A stretch of 64,000 nt of DNA. Origin: Mogibacterium sp. Lineage in GTDB: Bacteria; Bacillota; Clostridia; Peptostreptococcales; Anaerovoracaceae. The notes below the pieces were generated by a model. The model did not search any database, was not told the DNA's origin, and saw only the letters and a program-made list of their open reading frames with translations. Where the stretch lies: positions 24,271 through 88,270 of the forward strand of contig JAFRKO010000037.1 of assembly GCA_017431685.1 (NCBI GenBank). The letters are read 5' to 3'. Made by a program: the position numbers and the translations under genes. Positions 37,462 to 45,211 of this stretch are shown in pieces (the stretch's first letter is position 1; each line of letters starts with the position of its first letter).

Positions 37462-37679
37462 CACAGAACTACCTTGCAGTCAGGCTCAACCTTTGCAATA
37501 CGCTTTACCGCTTCTTCAACGACTTTATCGAATACCGCGTCATCCGCATCTATCATCATTTTCTGAGTCATGAAGCTTACAGAAGCGTCATTGACGCCGT
37601 CGATCTTCTTTATTGCTTCCTCCATTTTTGCAGCACAGTTAGCGCAGTCCAGATCGATGAGTTTGAATTTCTTTTTCAT
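37461..37679 (-). CDS. Free-standing heavy-metal-associated (HMA) domain protein
   Basis: This is a 72-residue ferredoxin-like metallochaperone. The metal-binding CANC motif is at about residues 11-14 in LDCANCAAKMEEAIKKI, followed by the typical beta-alpha-beta order. Its stop codon shares a base with the ATPase start (TGATG), so the two are coupled, and it probably substitutes for the N-terminal domain missing from that ATPase. GGAG precedes ATG. Confidence 0.88.
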   Translation of the reverse strand: MKKKFKLIDLDCANCAAKMEEAIKKIDGVNDASVSFMTQKMMIDADDAVFDKVVEEAVKRIAKVEPDCKVVL

Positions 37680-37711
37680 TTCCGTTCTCCTTTTCCTTTT
37701 CAGCAGAAACC

Positions 37712-38023
37712 TTATTCTTCGATGTGTTCTTTTCCCATCTCAATGATGGTCTTAACATGGTCGTCATCGAGGGAATAATAGATCGCTTTTCCCTCACGGC
37801 GGCTCTTTATGAGCTTGCCCGTCTTAAGCGCCTTGAGCTGGTGCGATACGGCGGACTGATTCATCTCGATATCTTCACATATCTCGCTGACGTTCTTTTC
37901 TCCGTCAAACAGATCATAAAGTATCTTTATCCTGGTAGAATCCGCGAACATTTTAAAAAGTTCAGCCAGCTCGAGCAGTTCCTCCTCGCTCAGATCCTTT
38001 ATCATGTAATCAATTTCTGTCAT
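37712..38023 (-). CDS. ArsR/SmtB-family metal-sensing repressor (alpha-5 zinc site)
   Basis: This is a 103-residue winged-helix dimeric repressor. The DNA-binding helix is EMNQSAVSHQLKALKTGKLI. The last helix carries D-x-H-x10-H-x2-E (from DDH through KEHIEE), exactly the alpha-5 metal site of SmtB/CzrA-type zinc or cobalt sensors, while the alpha-3 cysteine pair of cadmium/lead sensors is absent. It should release DNA when zinc is high and derepress the HMA protein and ATPase. ATG 38023 is chosen over a TTG one codon earlier on ribosome-site spacing. Its operator is the 42-base palindrome just upstream. Confidence 0.92.
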   Translation of the reverse strand: MTEIDYMIKDLSEEELLELAELFKMFADSTRIKILYDLFDGEKNVSEICEDIEMNQSAVSHQLKALKTGKLIKSRREGKAIYYSLDDDHVKTIIEMGKEHIEE

Positions 38024-38045
38024 CAATTGTTCCTCTTATAAAAAA

Positions 38046-38087
38046 AACATATGCTAATATATTCATATGAATATATTAGCATATGTT
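38046..38087. promoter_or_regulatory. 42-base perfect palindrome: operator of the metal regulator, and terminator-like hairpin for buk
   Basis: Twenty-one bases (AACATATGCTAATATATTCAT) are followed with no spacer by their exact reverse complement. It covers the -10 of the arsR promoter, as expected for an ArsR-family operator. In transcripts coming from buk it would form a 21-bp stem followed by T8 on the minus strand, so it can also end the buk mRNA. Confidence 0.8.
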
Positions 38088-38100
38088 CATTGTAAGTCAA
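38073..38100 (-). promoter_or_regulatory. Promoter of the arsR-HMA-zntA operon
   Basis: On the minus strand TTGACT (38095-38100) and TAATAT (38073-38078) are 16 bases apart. The -10 and predicted start site are inside the palindrome. Confidence 0.75.
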
Positions 38101-38119
38101 GCCTTTATTTAAAATAGTT

Positions 38120-39217
38120 TCAGTCTGTGAAGCCGTCCCAGACAGGTATGCCCGTGTAAACCTGGGGCTCCTCTTCACCTCTCAGCACTCTGAGCGCTCC
38201 CGCCGCCATTGTTTCGTGCTCTACCTCTCCCGGATACGAATAGACCGGAGCGATCCAGCCGCAGCGATCTTTTATATAGTCATATATATCTCTGAATCTC
38301 AGAAGTCCGCCTCCGAGGATTATCGCATCAACATTGCCGGACAGAACAACCGCCATTTCTCCTATGCCCTTGCATATATTGTAGATCATGGCATTCCAGA
38401 CACGTACCGCCTTCGGATCACCTGACTCTACCAGCTCATGCACTTTGTCTGAATCCGAAGTGCCGAAATGGCTCACAAAACCTGCCGATCTGGTGCAGGC
38501 ACTTCCAACTTTCATGTTTTCTTTATTACTGAAGTATTCAACAGCAGGCTGCACAGGCAGAGCGCCTATACGTGTCGGTGTGAACGGCCCCTCTCCAAGA
38601 GCGTTGTTTGTGCCATCCACCATGCGCCCGTGATCGTGAGCAGATATGGACATGCCGCCGTCTATATGGCAGACGATAAGATTTGAATCCTCATATTTTA
38701 TGCCATGCTTTTCGCAGTGCAGCCGTGCTGTGCCCCTGAGATTCAGCACATGCAGGCTCGATCCCCTGTAGAATCCGTCTATACCGGTTATGCGGGCCTC
38801 ATCGATGAATTCATCCACCTTAGGTCCGTCTACCATCAGAGCTTTTCCTCCGTATTCAGCAGCAAGCTCACGTGCCAGAGGTGCTCCCAGGTTAGCCGGA
38901 TGATCCACACCTGTCACCTTGTTGCGGGTATCTTCTAAAAGCTTATCGTTAATTTCGTATACGCCGCTGCGGATCGTAGCTGTGCTGCCACCGCGCCCCA
39001 CTATCGCATCCACACCATGCAGATCTATGCTATTCTCATCAAGAAAATCAAGTATCATCTGCTTTCTGAATTCAAGCTGATCCGCAGCACAGTCAAATTT
39101 TGCAAGCTCAGGCGCATCATGGAATACGTTGGCTTCGTAAAGTTTGTTTTCGTCTTCAAAGTATGCGAGTTTTGTGGATGTGGATCCTGGATTTATGACG
39201 AATATTCTGTAACTCAT
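38120..39217 (-). CDS. buk: Butyrate kinase
   Basis: This ASKHA-fold acetokinase-family enzyme interconverts butyryl-phosphate and butyrate with ATP formation. It is 365 residues, the normal length. It begins YRIFVINPGSTSTKLAYFED (phosphate-binding loop), with the family segments HIDGGMSISAHDHGRMVDGTN and GPFTPTRIGALP, and ADP-site glycines in AIILGGGLL. Branched-chain fatty acid kinases are close relatives and cannot be excluded. The phosphotransbutyrylase gene ptb, its usual neighbour, is not in the window. No strong ribosome site is visible. The 3' end runs into the 42-base palindrome. Confidence 0.9.
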   Translation of the reverse strand: MSYRIFVINPGSTSTKLAYFEDENKLYEANVFHDAPELAKFDCAADQLEFRKQMILDFLDENSIDLHGVDAIVGRGGSTATIRSGVYEINDKLLEDTRNKVTGVDHPANLGAPLARELAAEYGGKALMVDGPKVDEFIDEARITGIDGFYRGSSLHVLNLRGTARLHCEKHGIKYEDSNLIVCHIDGGMSISAHDHGRMVDGTNNALGEGPFTPTRIGALPVQPAVEYFSNKENMKVGSACTRSAGFVSHFGTSDSDKVHELVESGDPKAVRVWNAMIYNICKGIGEMAVVLSGNVDAIILGGGLLRFRDIYDYIKDRCGWIAPVYSYPGEVEHETMAAGALRVLRGEEEPQVYTGIPVWDGFTD

Positions 39218-39257
39218 ATCGTTTCAGTTTTTATACAATCAAATACAATTTCTGTTA

Positions 39258-39286
39258 TTGAATATAGAACATTTGTTCGGTATCAT
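39258..39286 (+). promoter_or_regulatory. Promoter of the 85-residue gene, with a LexA-like box in the spacer
   Basis: TTGAAT (39258-39263) and TATCAT (39281-39286) are 17 bases apart. The spacer holds AGAACATTTGTTCG at 39266-39279, matching the Firmicute LexA/DinR pattern GAAC-N4-GTTC plus the trailing G. A repressor bound there would block polymerase. The buk start is 49 bases to the left on the other strand, so buk could also be affected. Confidence 0.65.
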
Positions 39287-39313
39287 TGTACTGCCGGGAT
39301 TCCATTGAGTATT

Positions 39314-39571
39314 ATGAGACAGGCAGTTGATGTACTGGCCGTTTTCGATGTAGGAGCGATGTCTCCCCGTCCTATCAGATTCAAGGTTGTGGAGTTCGGA
39401 ATAAAGAAAACGGTCAGGGTGACGGACATTAAGAATATCGAGTGGCTCGGCGCAGGCGGTGTTTCACGCATCGTCTATGATTGCTGTACAGTCAATGAGG
39501 GACGACGTGTTGATTACCGGCTTCTTTACTTCTATCGTGAATGCCGCTGGGAAATCGAACGGAGCGCGTGA
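39314..39571 (+). CDS. Small protein of unknown function under a LexA-like promoter
   Basis: This is an 85-residue protein (MRQAVDVLAVFDVGAMSPRP...). After a short N-terminus, alternating hydrophobic and charged residues (RFKVVEFGIKKTVRV, then IVYDCCTV, then YRLLYFYRECRWEI) suggest a compact all-beta fold. The shape loosely recalls small DUF6504-like proteins seen near Y-family polymerases, but I cannot confirm that. It converges on polC, ending five bases before the polC stop. The ribosome site is weak; a good promoter with a LexA-like box lies just upstream. Real coding is likely because the composition looks like protein and no better frame exists here. Confidence 0.65.
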   Translation: MRQAVDVLAVFDVGAMSPRPIRFKVVEFGIKKTVRVTDIKNIEWLGAGGVSRIVYDCCTVNEGRRVDYRLLYFYRECRWEIERSA

Positions 39572-39576
39572 TGTCC

Positions 39577-42500
39577 CTAGAGATCGAATATGCTTATCTG
39601 TGCCGATTCAGGCAGCCCTCTGAACAGTCCGTGTTTTTTCAGATCTTCTATGTTAGTACCCGTGAGCTTGGTCCTTGATCTGACATCATCGAGAGTGTTG
39701 AATGGTTTCTCCGCATATGCCGATGCGAGCGACTCTGCAGCCGTATCACCGATCCCGTTTATCGCATTGAACGGAAGCATTATTTTCCCGTCAACAACTG
39801 AGAACCTGCATGCCTCGGCTACTCCCAGCACCGGCTCTGCAAAGCTGAATCCTCTTGAGAAGGCCTCATACATGACTTCATATACCGTCAGCTGTTCCTT
39901 CTGTTTTGCCGTGGCTGTATTGCCGAGTTTTTCTATCTCATCCATTCTCTTTTCTGTTCCGGATATGCCGAGACCGATTATATCAGCATCGAAATTATCC
40001 ACCTTTGAAGTGAACCACGCAGCATAGAAAGCTTCAGGATAATTGACCTTGAACCACGCCATTCTGATAGACATCATTACATATGCAGCGGCATGGGCAC
40101 GCGGGAACATGTATTTCAGAGTCTCGCACGACCATATGTACCAGTCCGGCACGCCATGTTCCTTCATCATGTTGAGCTGATCCTCACTCAGCACGCGATT
40201 CTTTCTGACGATCTCCATGATCTTGAACGCGTCTCCGTTCGGAAGGCCCTTTTTGATGAGAAAATTCATGATGTCATCACGGCATGAGATGACCTCATCG
40301 ATCGTAGCTGTGCCGTTTCTCAGAAGATCCTGCGCATTGTTCGTCCATACGTCGGTGCCGTGCGAGAAACCCGACATCTTAATCAATGCTGAAACAGTGG
40401 TCGGATGTATGTCATCGAGCATGGCACGTGTAAAATTTGTGCCGAACTCAGGTATCGCATATGTACCGTGTGTAAATCTGTAATTGTCGTTTTTGATTTT
40501 CAGAGCATCCAGAGATGTGAAGATGCTCAGTGTCTCCCTGTCATCCAGCGGGATACCCATCGGATCGACACCGGTCATTACCTGAAGGTGCCTTATGAGC
40601 TGCGGCACATCGTGACCGAGTATGTCGAGCTTCAGCAGGTTCTCATCGATCTTGTGATAATCGAAGTGCGTCGTTATGACATCGGTATCACGCTTGTTCG
40701 CCGGCTTCTGTATCGGGCAGAACTCATAGATCTCATGGTCGTCAGGAACAACGATAATTCCGCCCGGATGCTGGCCTGTGGTGCGCTTTACACCCGTACA
40801 GCCCTTAACCAGATAGTCAATGTCGTACTTGTTTGCACTGATATGATTCTCTTCTACATAGTGCTTAACATATCCGAAGGCTGTCTTGTCTGCGATGGTC
40901 GCAACAGTGCCTGCCTTGTATACATTCTTTTCTCCGAATATCTCGCCTACATATCTGTGAGCAACAGGCTGATATTCACCCGCAAAGTTAAGGTCTATAT
41001 CCGGTTCTTTGTCTCCCTTGAATCCAAGGAATGTCGCGAACGGGATATTCAGGCCTTCCTTTTTCATACGGGCGCCGCACTCCGGACATGCCTTCTCCGG
41101 CATGTCATATCCGACATCGTACTTGCCAGGCTCAGCAGACCATTCAAAATGTCTGCATTCAGGGCAAATATAGTGCGGTGCCAGCGGATTTACCTCAGTT
41201 ATTCCCGCCATGGTAGCAGCAAATGATGAACCGACCGATCCTCTGGAACCTACCAGGTATCCGTCCCGGTTCGACTTCTGTACAAGCATCTGGGCTGCTA
41301 TATACATAACCGCATATCCGTTTCCTATGATTGAACTCAGTTCAGTCTCAAGCCTCTCCTCTATCTCAGGCGGAAGAGGATCTCCGTATATTGATTTAGC
41401 CTTCTCATAGCAGCTGTTTCTCAGAGTATCTTCAGCACCTTCGATCTTAGGCGGGAATTTGCCGGCCGGAACAGGACGGACCTCCTCTATCATTTCAGCG
41501 ATCTTATTGGTATTGGTCACCACAATCTCTTCAGCCCTGTCGCCCAGATACGCAAACTCCTCCATCATCTCGTCTGTCGTCCTCAGATAAAGTGAATCAG
41601 ACGGAGTATCGCGGAAACCGATGCCTGCCATAATTATGTTACGGTATATAGAGGCTTCCTTAGTCGGATAGTGAGAGTCGGTCGTAGCCACAGTGAGTTT
41701 ACCGAGACGGTCTCCAACAGCTATGATCTTCAGATTGTTGTTGATAAGATCCTGATCGTCCCGGGCAATACCGTCTTCTATCATGAACCGGTTGTTGCCG
41801 AGCGGCTGTATCTCCATATAGTCATAAAACGATGCGATCCTGTCAAGTTCATCGTCATCAGCGCCTCTCACTATCGCCTGATACAGCTCTCCCGCCTCGC
41901 ACGCAGTTCCCAGTATAAGCCCTTCTCTGTGAGCCTGCAGTACTGAGCGCGGAATCCTCGGGCGCTTGTAAAAATAATCAATGTGCGAAGTGCTTACAAG
42001 CTTGTAAATATTTTTGAGACCCGTCTGGTTCTTCGCAAGTATTATTATGTGATATGTCCGGTTCTTCTTTATGTCGAGGGTGCCGTCTGAAGTCATCGCA
42101 TCCTCATCAGGATACAGATAACCTTCGACTCCGTAAATTATCTTTATGTTTCTTCCGTTTTTGGCCTGCTTTGCTGCCTCCTTGGCTGCATCAGGAAAAG
42201 CCTGCACAACTCCGTGATCAGTAATGGCCACAGCCGGCTGACCCCAGTAAGCCGCTTTTTTTACGATATCCTTCACCTCGTTGAAGCCATCATTATCGCT
42301 CATCTTAGTATGACAATGCAGCTCTACTCTGCGTCCGTTAGGATAGGTGTCCTCTTTGAGTTTCTTTTCGATCTTCTTTATGGAGCTCAGCATCATAAGG
42401 TTCTGATGCTCATATGTATCGTATTCGATACTGCCGCGGGCCATTATCATGTCACCGGCGGAAAGATTCTCCTGGATCTCCTTTAGCTTTTCCTCAGATA

Positions 42501-43092
42501 TGAAAGCCTTCAGGCCAAATGTCCTTATCTCTGATGCTATGAGAATAGTGATGAGCTGCCGGCCGCTCTTGATAGGCATAGACTCCATGCTGAAGACTTC
42601 ACCTTCAATCACAGGCTTTTCCTTACTGCCGACATAACCATCAAGTTCTGCGTAAGCGACTGTGGATCCTGCGAAGTCATCACCAAGCAGCACAAGCTCC
42701 CCTTGCGTATTGGTAAATGCAGGCTTGTCTTTTTTGCTTTGTCTGTACTGGCGGCCGTTTCCTCCGCTGTATCCGCCGTTGCCTGACGCCTGAGCCTGGT
42801 AGTTTTCTTCGCCTGCAGTTTTTTTAGGGATCATGATCCCCGTATATGTATAATTGAATCGTACTCTCTCTGCTGAAGCTATCCTGGCCGTTATCCTGCT
42901 CTTCATGAGATTCTCGGTCTTTTTAGGCATCACAAAATTGAGCTTGGCGTCGATGTTCAACGCCACGCTCGTACCTCCGTTCACCTTTGACACAGCTACA
43001 TTTGTAATCTCTATATCTATGTCTTTGATGTCCCTGCCGCTCGCCTCTTTCAGCTCGTCGGCAGTCAGAATGTCTTCAGAGATTTTTATCAT
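39577..43092 (-). CDS. polC: DNA polymerase III alpha subunit, PolC type, lacking the inserted exonuclease
   Basis: This is the replicative polymerase of Gram-positive bacteria. It is 1171 residues against about 1430 for typical PolC. Order: short N-terminal domain (1-95), Gly/Asn/Gln linker (97-124), OB fold (about 160-240), PHP domain from VELHCHTKMS (256-265) with TDHG at 291-294. PHP continues directly to RTYHIIILAKNQTG at 345: only about 19 residues stand where the ~190-residue DEDD exonuclease normally is. Zinc motif C643/C646/C669/C672, GSRGSVGSS (615-623) and the catalytic D698-I-D700 are intact, and the protein ends in a QISIFDL clamp-binding motif. Confidence 0.95.
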   Translation of the reverse strand: MIKISEDILTADELKEASGRDIKDIDIEITNVAVSKVNGGTSVALNIDAKLNFVMPKKTENLMKSRITARIASAERVRFNYTYTGIMIPKKTAGEENYQAQASGNGGYSGGNGRQYRQSKKDKPAFTNTQGELVLLGDDFAGSTVAYAELDGYVGSKEKPVIEGEVFSMESMPIKSGRQLITILIASEIRTFGLKAFISEEKLKEIQENLSAGDMIMARGSIEYDTYEHQNLMMLSSIKKIEKKLKEDTYPNGRRVELHCHTKMSDNDGFNEVKDIVKKAAYWGQPAVAITDHGVVQAFPDAAKEAAKQAKNGRNIKIIYGVEGYLYPDEDAMTSDGTLDIKKNRTYHIIILAKNQTGLKNIYKLVSTSHIDYFYKRPRIPRSVLQAHREGLILGTACEAGELYQAIVRGADDDELDRIASFYDYMEIQPLGNNRFMIEDGIARDDQDLINNNLKIIAVGDRLGKLTVATTDSHYPTKEASIYRNIIMAGIGFRDTPSDSLYLRTTDEMMEEFAYLGDRAEEIVVTNTNKIAEMIEEVRPVPAGKFPPKIEGAEDTLRNSCYEKAKSIYGDPLPPEIEERLETELSSIIGNGYAVMYIAAQMLVQKSNRDGYLVGSRGSVGSSFAATMAGITEVNPLAPHYICPECRHFEWSAEPGKYDVGYDMPEKACPECGARMKKEGLNIPFATFLGFKGDKEPDIDLNFAGEYQPVAHRYVGEIFGEKNVYKAGTVATIADKTAFGYVKHYVEENHISANKYDIDYLVKGCTGVKRTTGQHPGGIIVVPDDHEIYEFCPIQKPANKRDTDVITTHFDYHKIDENLLKLDILGHDVPQLIRHLQVMTGVDPMGIPLDDRETLSIFTSLDALKIKNDNYRFTHGTYAIPEFGTNFTRAMLDDIHPTTVSALIKMSGFSHGTDVWTNNAQDLLRNGTATIDEVISCRDDIMNFLIKKGLPNGDAFKIMEIVRKNRVLSEDQLNMMKEHGVPDWYIWSCETLKYMFPRAHAAAYVMMSIRMAWFKVNYPEAFYAAWFTSKVDNFDADIIGLGISGTEKRMDEIEKLGNTATAKQKEQLTVYEVMYEAFSRGFSFAEPVLGVAEACRFSVVDGKIMLPFNAINGIGDTAAESLASAYAEKPFNTLDDVRSRTKLTGTNIEDLKKHGLFRGLPESAQISIFDL

Positions 43093-43100
43093 TTTGCCTT

Positions 43101-44168
43101 TTATTCACCATCAGCTTCAACAAGCTCTATAAGTCTGTCTATTAGCCTGTCTTCCTGTACTTTCTCGAGTATCTCACCGTGAATGAACACCAAACCTTCG
43201 CCCTTTCCGCCTGCAATGCCGTAGTCAGCTTCCCTGCTTTCTCCCGGGCCGTTTACCGCGCAGCCCATAACCGCGATTTTAAGCGGCCTCAGGCCGGCAT
43301 CCGCACGCTTCTGCGCAATAGGCATAAGTCTGTCTTCAGCTTCATTGGCAAGGCCGATAAGGTCTATTTCCGTTCTGCCGCATGTAGGGCATGAGACCAC
43401 GTCTATGGCCTTCTCCCTCAAACCTATCGTCTCAAGTATGCGTCTGGCGAAGAGCACCTCTTTCACAGGATCATCTGTCAGCGAGACTCTCATGGTGTCT
43501 CCTATGCCTGCAAGCAAAAGAGATCCGATACCGATGGCAGATTTGAGCTCTCCGTTGCGCGGAGTGCCTGACTCAGTTATACCGATATGTATAGGAGCAT
43601 CGGTTAATTCCCTGAGCCTAATGTGAGCGTCGTAGTTCATACGGACATTGGACGATTTGATAGAGACCACAAGCTTGTTATATCCGAGGTCTTCGATATA
43701 TTTCAGCATTCCGGCACCGCTCTCAGCCAGAGCATCAGCAGTGACTCCGCCGTGTTTCTCAATGAGATCTTTCTGAAGCGAACCTGAATTGACGCCTACA
43801 CGTATAGGTATATCATGCTCCCGGGCTTTATCCACGACTGCTTTTACTCTGTCGATACTGCCTATATTGCCCGGATTTATTCTTATTTTATCAGCTCCGG
43901 CATCAATTGCCGCAATGGCAAGCCTGTAGTCAAAGTGTATATCAGCAACCAGAGGCACTCTAACAAGCTTTTTTGCCCTGCCGAACGATTCCGCTGCCTC
44001 CATGTCAGGTATGGCGCATCTTATGATCTGACAGCCGGCATCAGTAAGCTCGTTTATCTGTCTGACCAGCAGGTCAGTATTTCTTGTGTCGACATTCGTC
44101 ATCGACTGTATGGAAACCGGCGCTCCGCCCCCTATGGCGACATCGCCGCAAAAGACCATTCTTGACAT
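43101..44168 (-). CDS. ispG: (E)-4-hydroxy-3-methylbut-2-enyl-diphosphate synthase
   Basis: This iron-sulfur enzyme of the MEP isoprenoid pathway reduces MEcPP to HMBPP. It is 355 residues, starting at its TIM-barrel core (VAIGGGAPVSIQSMTN). The 4Fe-4S ligands are in SCPTCGR and MGCAVNGPGE. AAAGGAG precedes ATG. It sits between rseP and polC as in many Firmicutes. dxr, the first committed enzyme of the same pathway and a usual member of this operon, is not here. Confidence 0.97.
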   Translation of the reverse strand: MSRMVFCGDVAIGGGAPVSIQSMTNVDTRNTDLLVRQINELTDAGCQIIRCAIPDMEAAESFGRAKKLVRVPLVADIHFDYRLAIAAIDAGADKIRINPGNIGSIDRVKAVVDKAREHDIPIRVGVNSGSLQKDLIEKHGGVTADALAESGAGMLKYIEDLGYNKLVVSIKSSNVRMNYDAHIRLRELTDAPIHIGITESGTPRNGELKSAIGIGSLLLAGIGDTMRVSLTDDPVKEVLFARRILETIGLREKAIDVVSCPTCGRTEIDLIGLANEAEDRLMPIAQKRADAGLRPLKIAVMGCAVNGPGESREADYGIAGGKGEGLVFIHGEILEKVQEDRLIDRLIELVEADGE

Positions 44169-44178
44169 TCTGTCTCCT

Positions 44179-45186
44179 TTAACCGAAAAGATTCATAACA
44201 TCGTTAACAGTAATGAGTGCAAAAAGCGTGAGCAGCACTGCCATGCCGATGACAGTCGCCTTGTACTCCATATCATCGTTTATACGTCCTCCTGAAATGA
44301 TCTTCAGGAGGATGAAGAAGATCTTGCCTCCGTCAAGCCCCGGTATCGGGATGAGATTGAAAATCGCGAGATTCAGGCTTACGATCGCAAGAAGCATCAG
44401 ATATGACCCCAGGCCGTAATCTGAAGCTGTACCGACTATCTTTACAAGGCCTACCGGTCCTGCTATCTCATCTCTTTTTACACCACCCGTGATCAGCATT
44501 CTGAAGCCTTCGATAAGGTTTTTGTTGAGTTCCCATGTAGTTACCGGTCCCAGTTTTGCACAGGTCAGGAAATCTTTCGTTGTTCCGGCTACTATACCTA
44601 CCATGTAGCTTCCGTGCTCCTCACTGAACTCCGGAGTAACAGAAGCTGTGGCTTTTTCACCATTACGCTCATATGTCATTTCAAGAGACCCGTTCCCATC
44701 ATAGGAGCTTATCTCTCTGACTACCTTCTCCCAGGTGCCGGTCTTCACACCGTTTATCGCAACTATTGTATCACCGGCTCTCAGACCTGCAGTATCTGCA
44801 GGAGAGCCTGCCTGTACCGAATCAAGGGTATTGCAGACTACTCCGGATACGCAAAGTGCTATAGTCACCGCAAGAACAGCGATTATAACATTCATCGTTA
44901 CTCCCGCAAGCAGTATTGCTATCTTCTGCAGGTTGGATTTGCTTGAATAAGAAGTAGGGCTGTCTATGCTCTCTTCTTCACCTTCCATTGCGCAGTAGCC
45001 TCCGAGCGGAAGCAGTCTCAGGGAGTACTGCGTGTCTCCCTTCTTTCTCTTGAATATCAGAGGTCCCATGCCTACTGAAAATTCATTGATTTTAACGCCG
45101 CACATTCTGGCGACCGTCATATGACCCCACTCATGCGGAATGACCAGCACAAGAAGCATGAGTAAGAATAAAACTGCAGTTTTCAA
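44179..45186 (-). CDS. rseP: RIP metalloprotease RseP (site-2 protease with PDZ domain)
   Basis: This intramembrane zinc protease cleaves membrane-bound regulators such as anti-sigma factors. It is 335 residues. The HEWGH zinc motif is at 18-22 in the first helix, a PDZ domain occupies about 120-190 (SPADTAGLRAGDTIVAINGV), and NLIPIPGLDGG in the third helix supplies the aspartate ligand. The start is TTG with AGGAG 8 bases upstream. It follows the GH3 gene by 25 bases. Confidence 0.95.
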   Translation of the reverse strand: MKTAVLFLLMLLVLVIPHEWGHMTVARMCGVKINEFSVGMGPLIFKRKKGDTQYSLRLLPLGGYCAMEGEEESIDSPTSYSSKSNLQKIAILLAGVTMNVIIAVLAVTIALCVSGVVCNTLDSVQAGSPADTAGLRAGDTIVAINGVKTGTWEKVVREISSYDGNGSLEMTYERNGEKATASVTPEFSEEHGSYMVGIVAGTTKDFLTCAKLGPVTTWELNKNLIEGFRMLITGGVKRDEIAGPVGLVKIVGTASDYGLGSYLMLLAIVSLNLAIFNLIPIPGLDGGKIFFILLKIISGGRINDDMEYKATVIGMAVLLTLFALITVNDVMNLFG

Positions 45187-45211
45187 TTTTTTATCTCCTG
45201 TCCTCTGTTCT

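Noticed and set aside
38046..38087. Palindrome as a phage or transposon attachment site
   Set aside because: Its position over the arsR promoter and the absence of any integrase or direct duplications make an operator/terminator the better reading.
39017..39313. Upstream extension of the 85-residue plus-strand gene
   Set aside because: The extension lies opposite buk and before the promoter at 39258; the ATG at 39314 is the sensible start.
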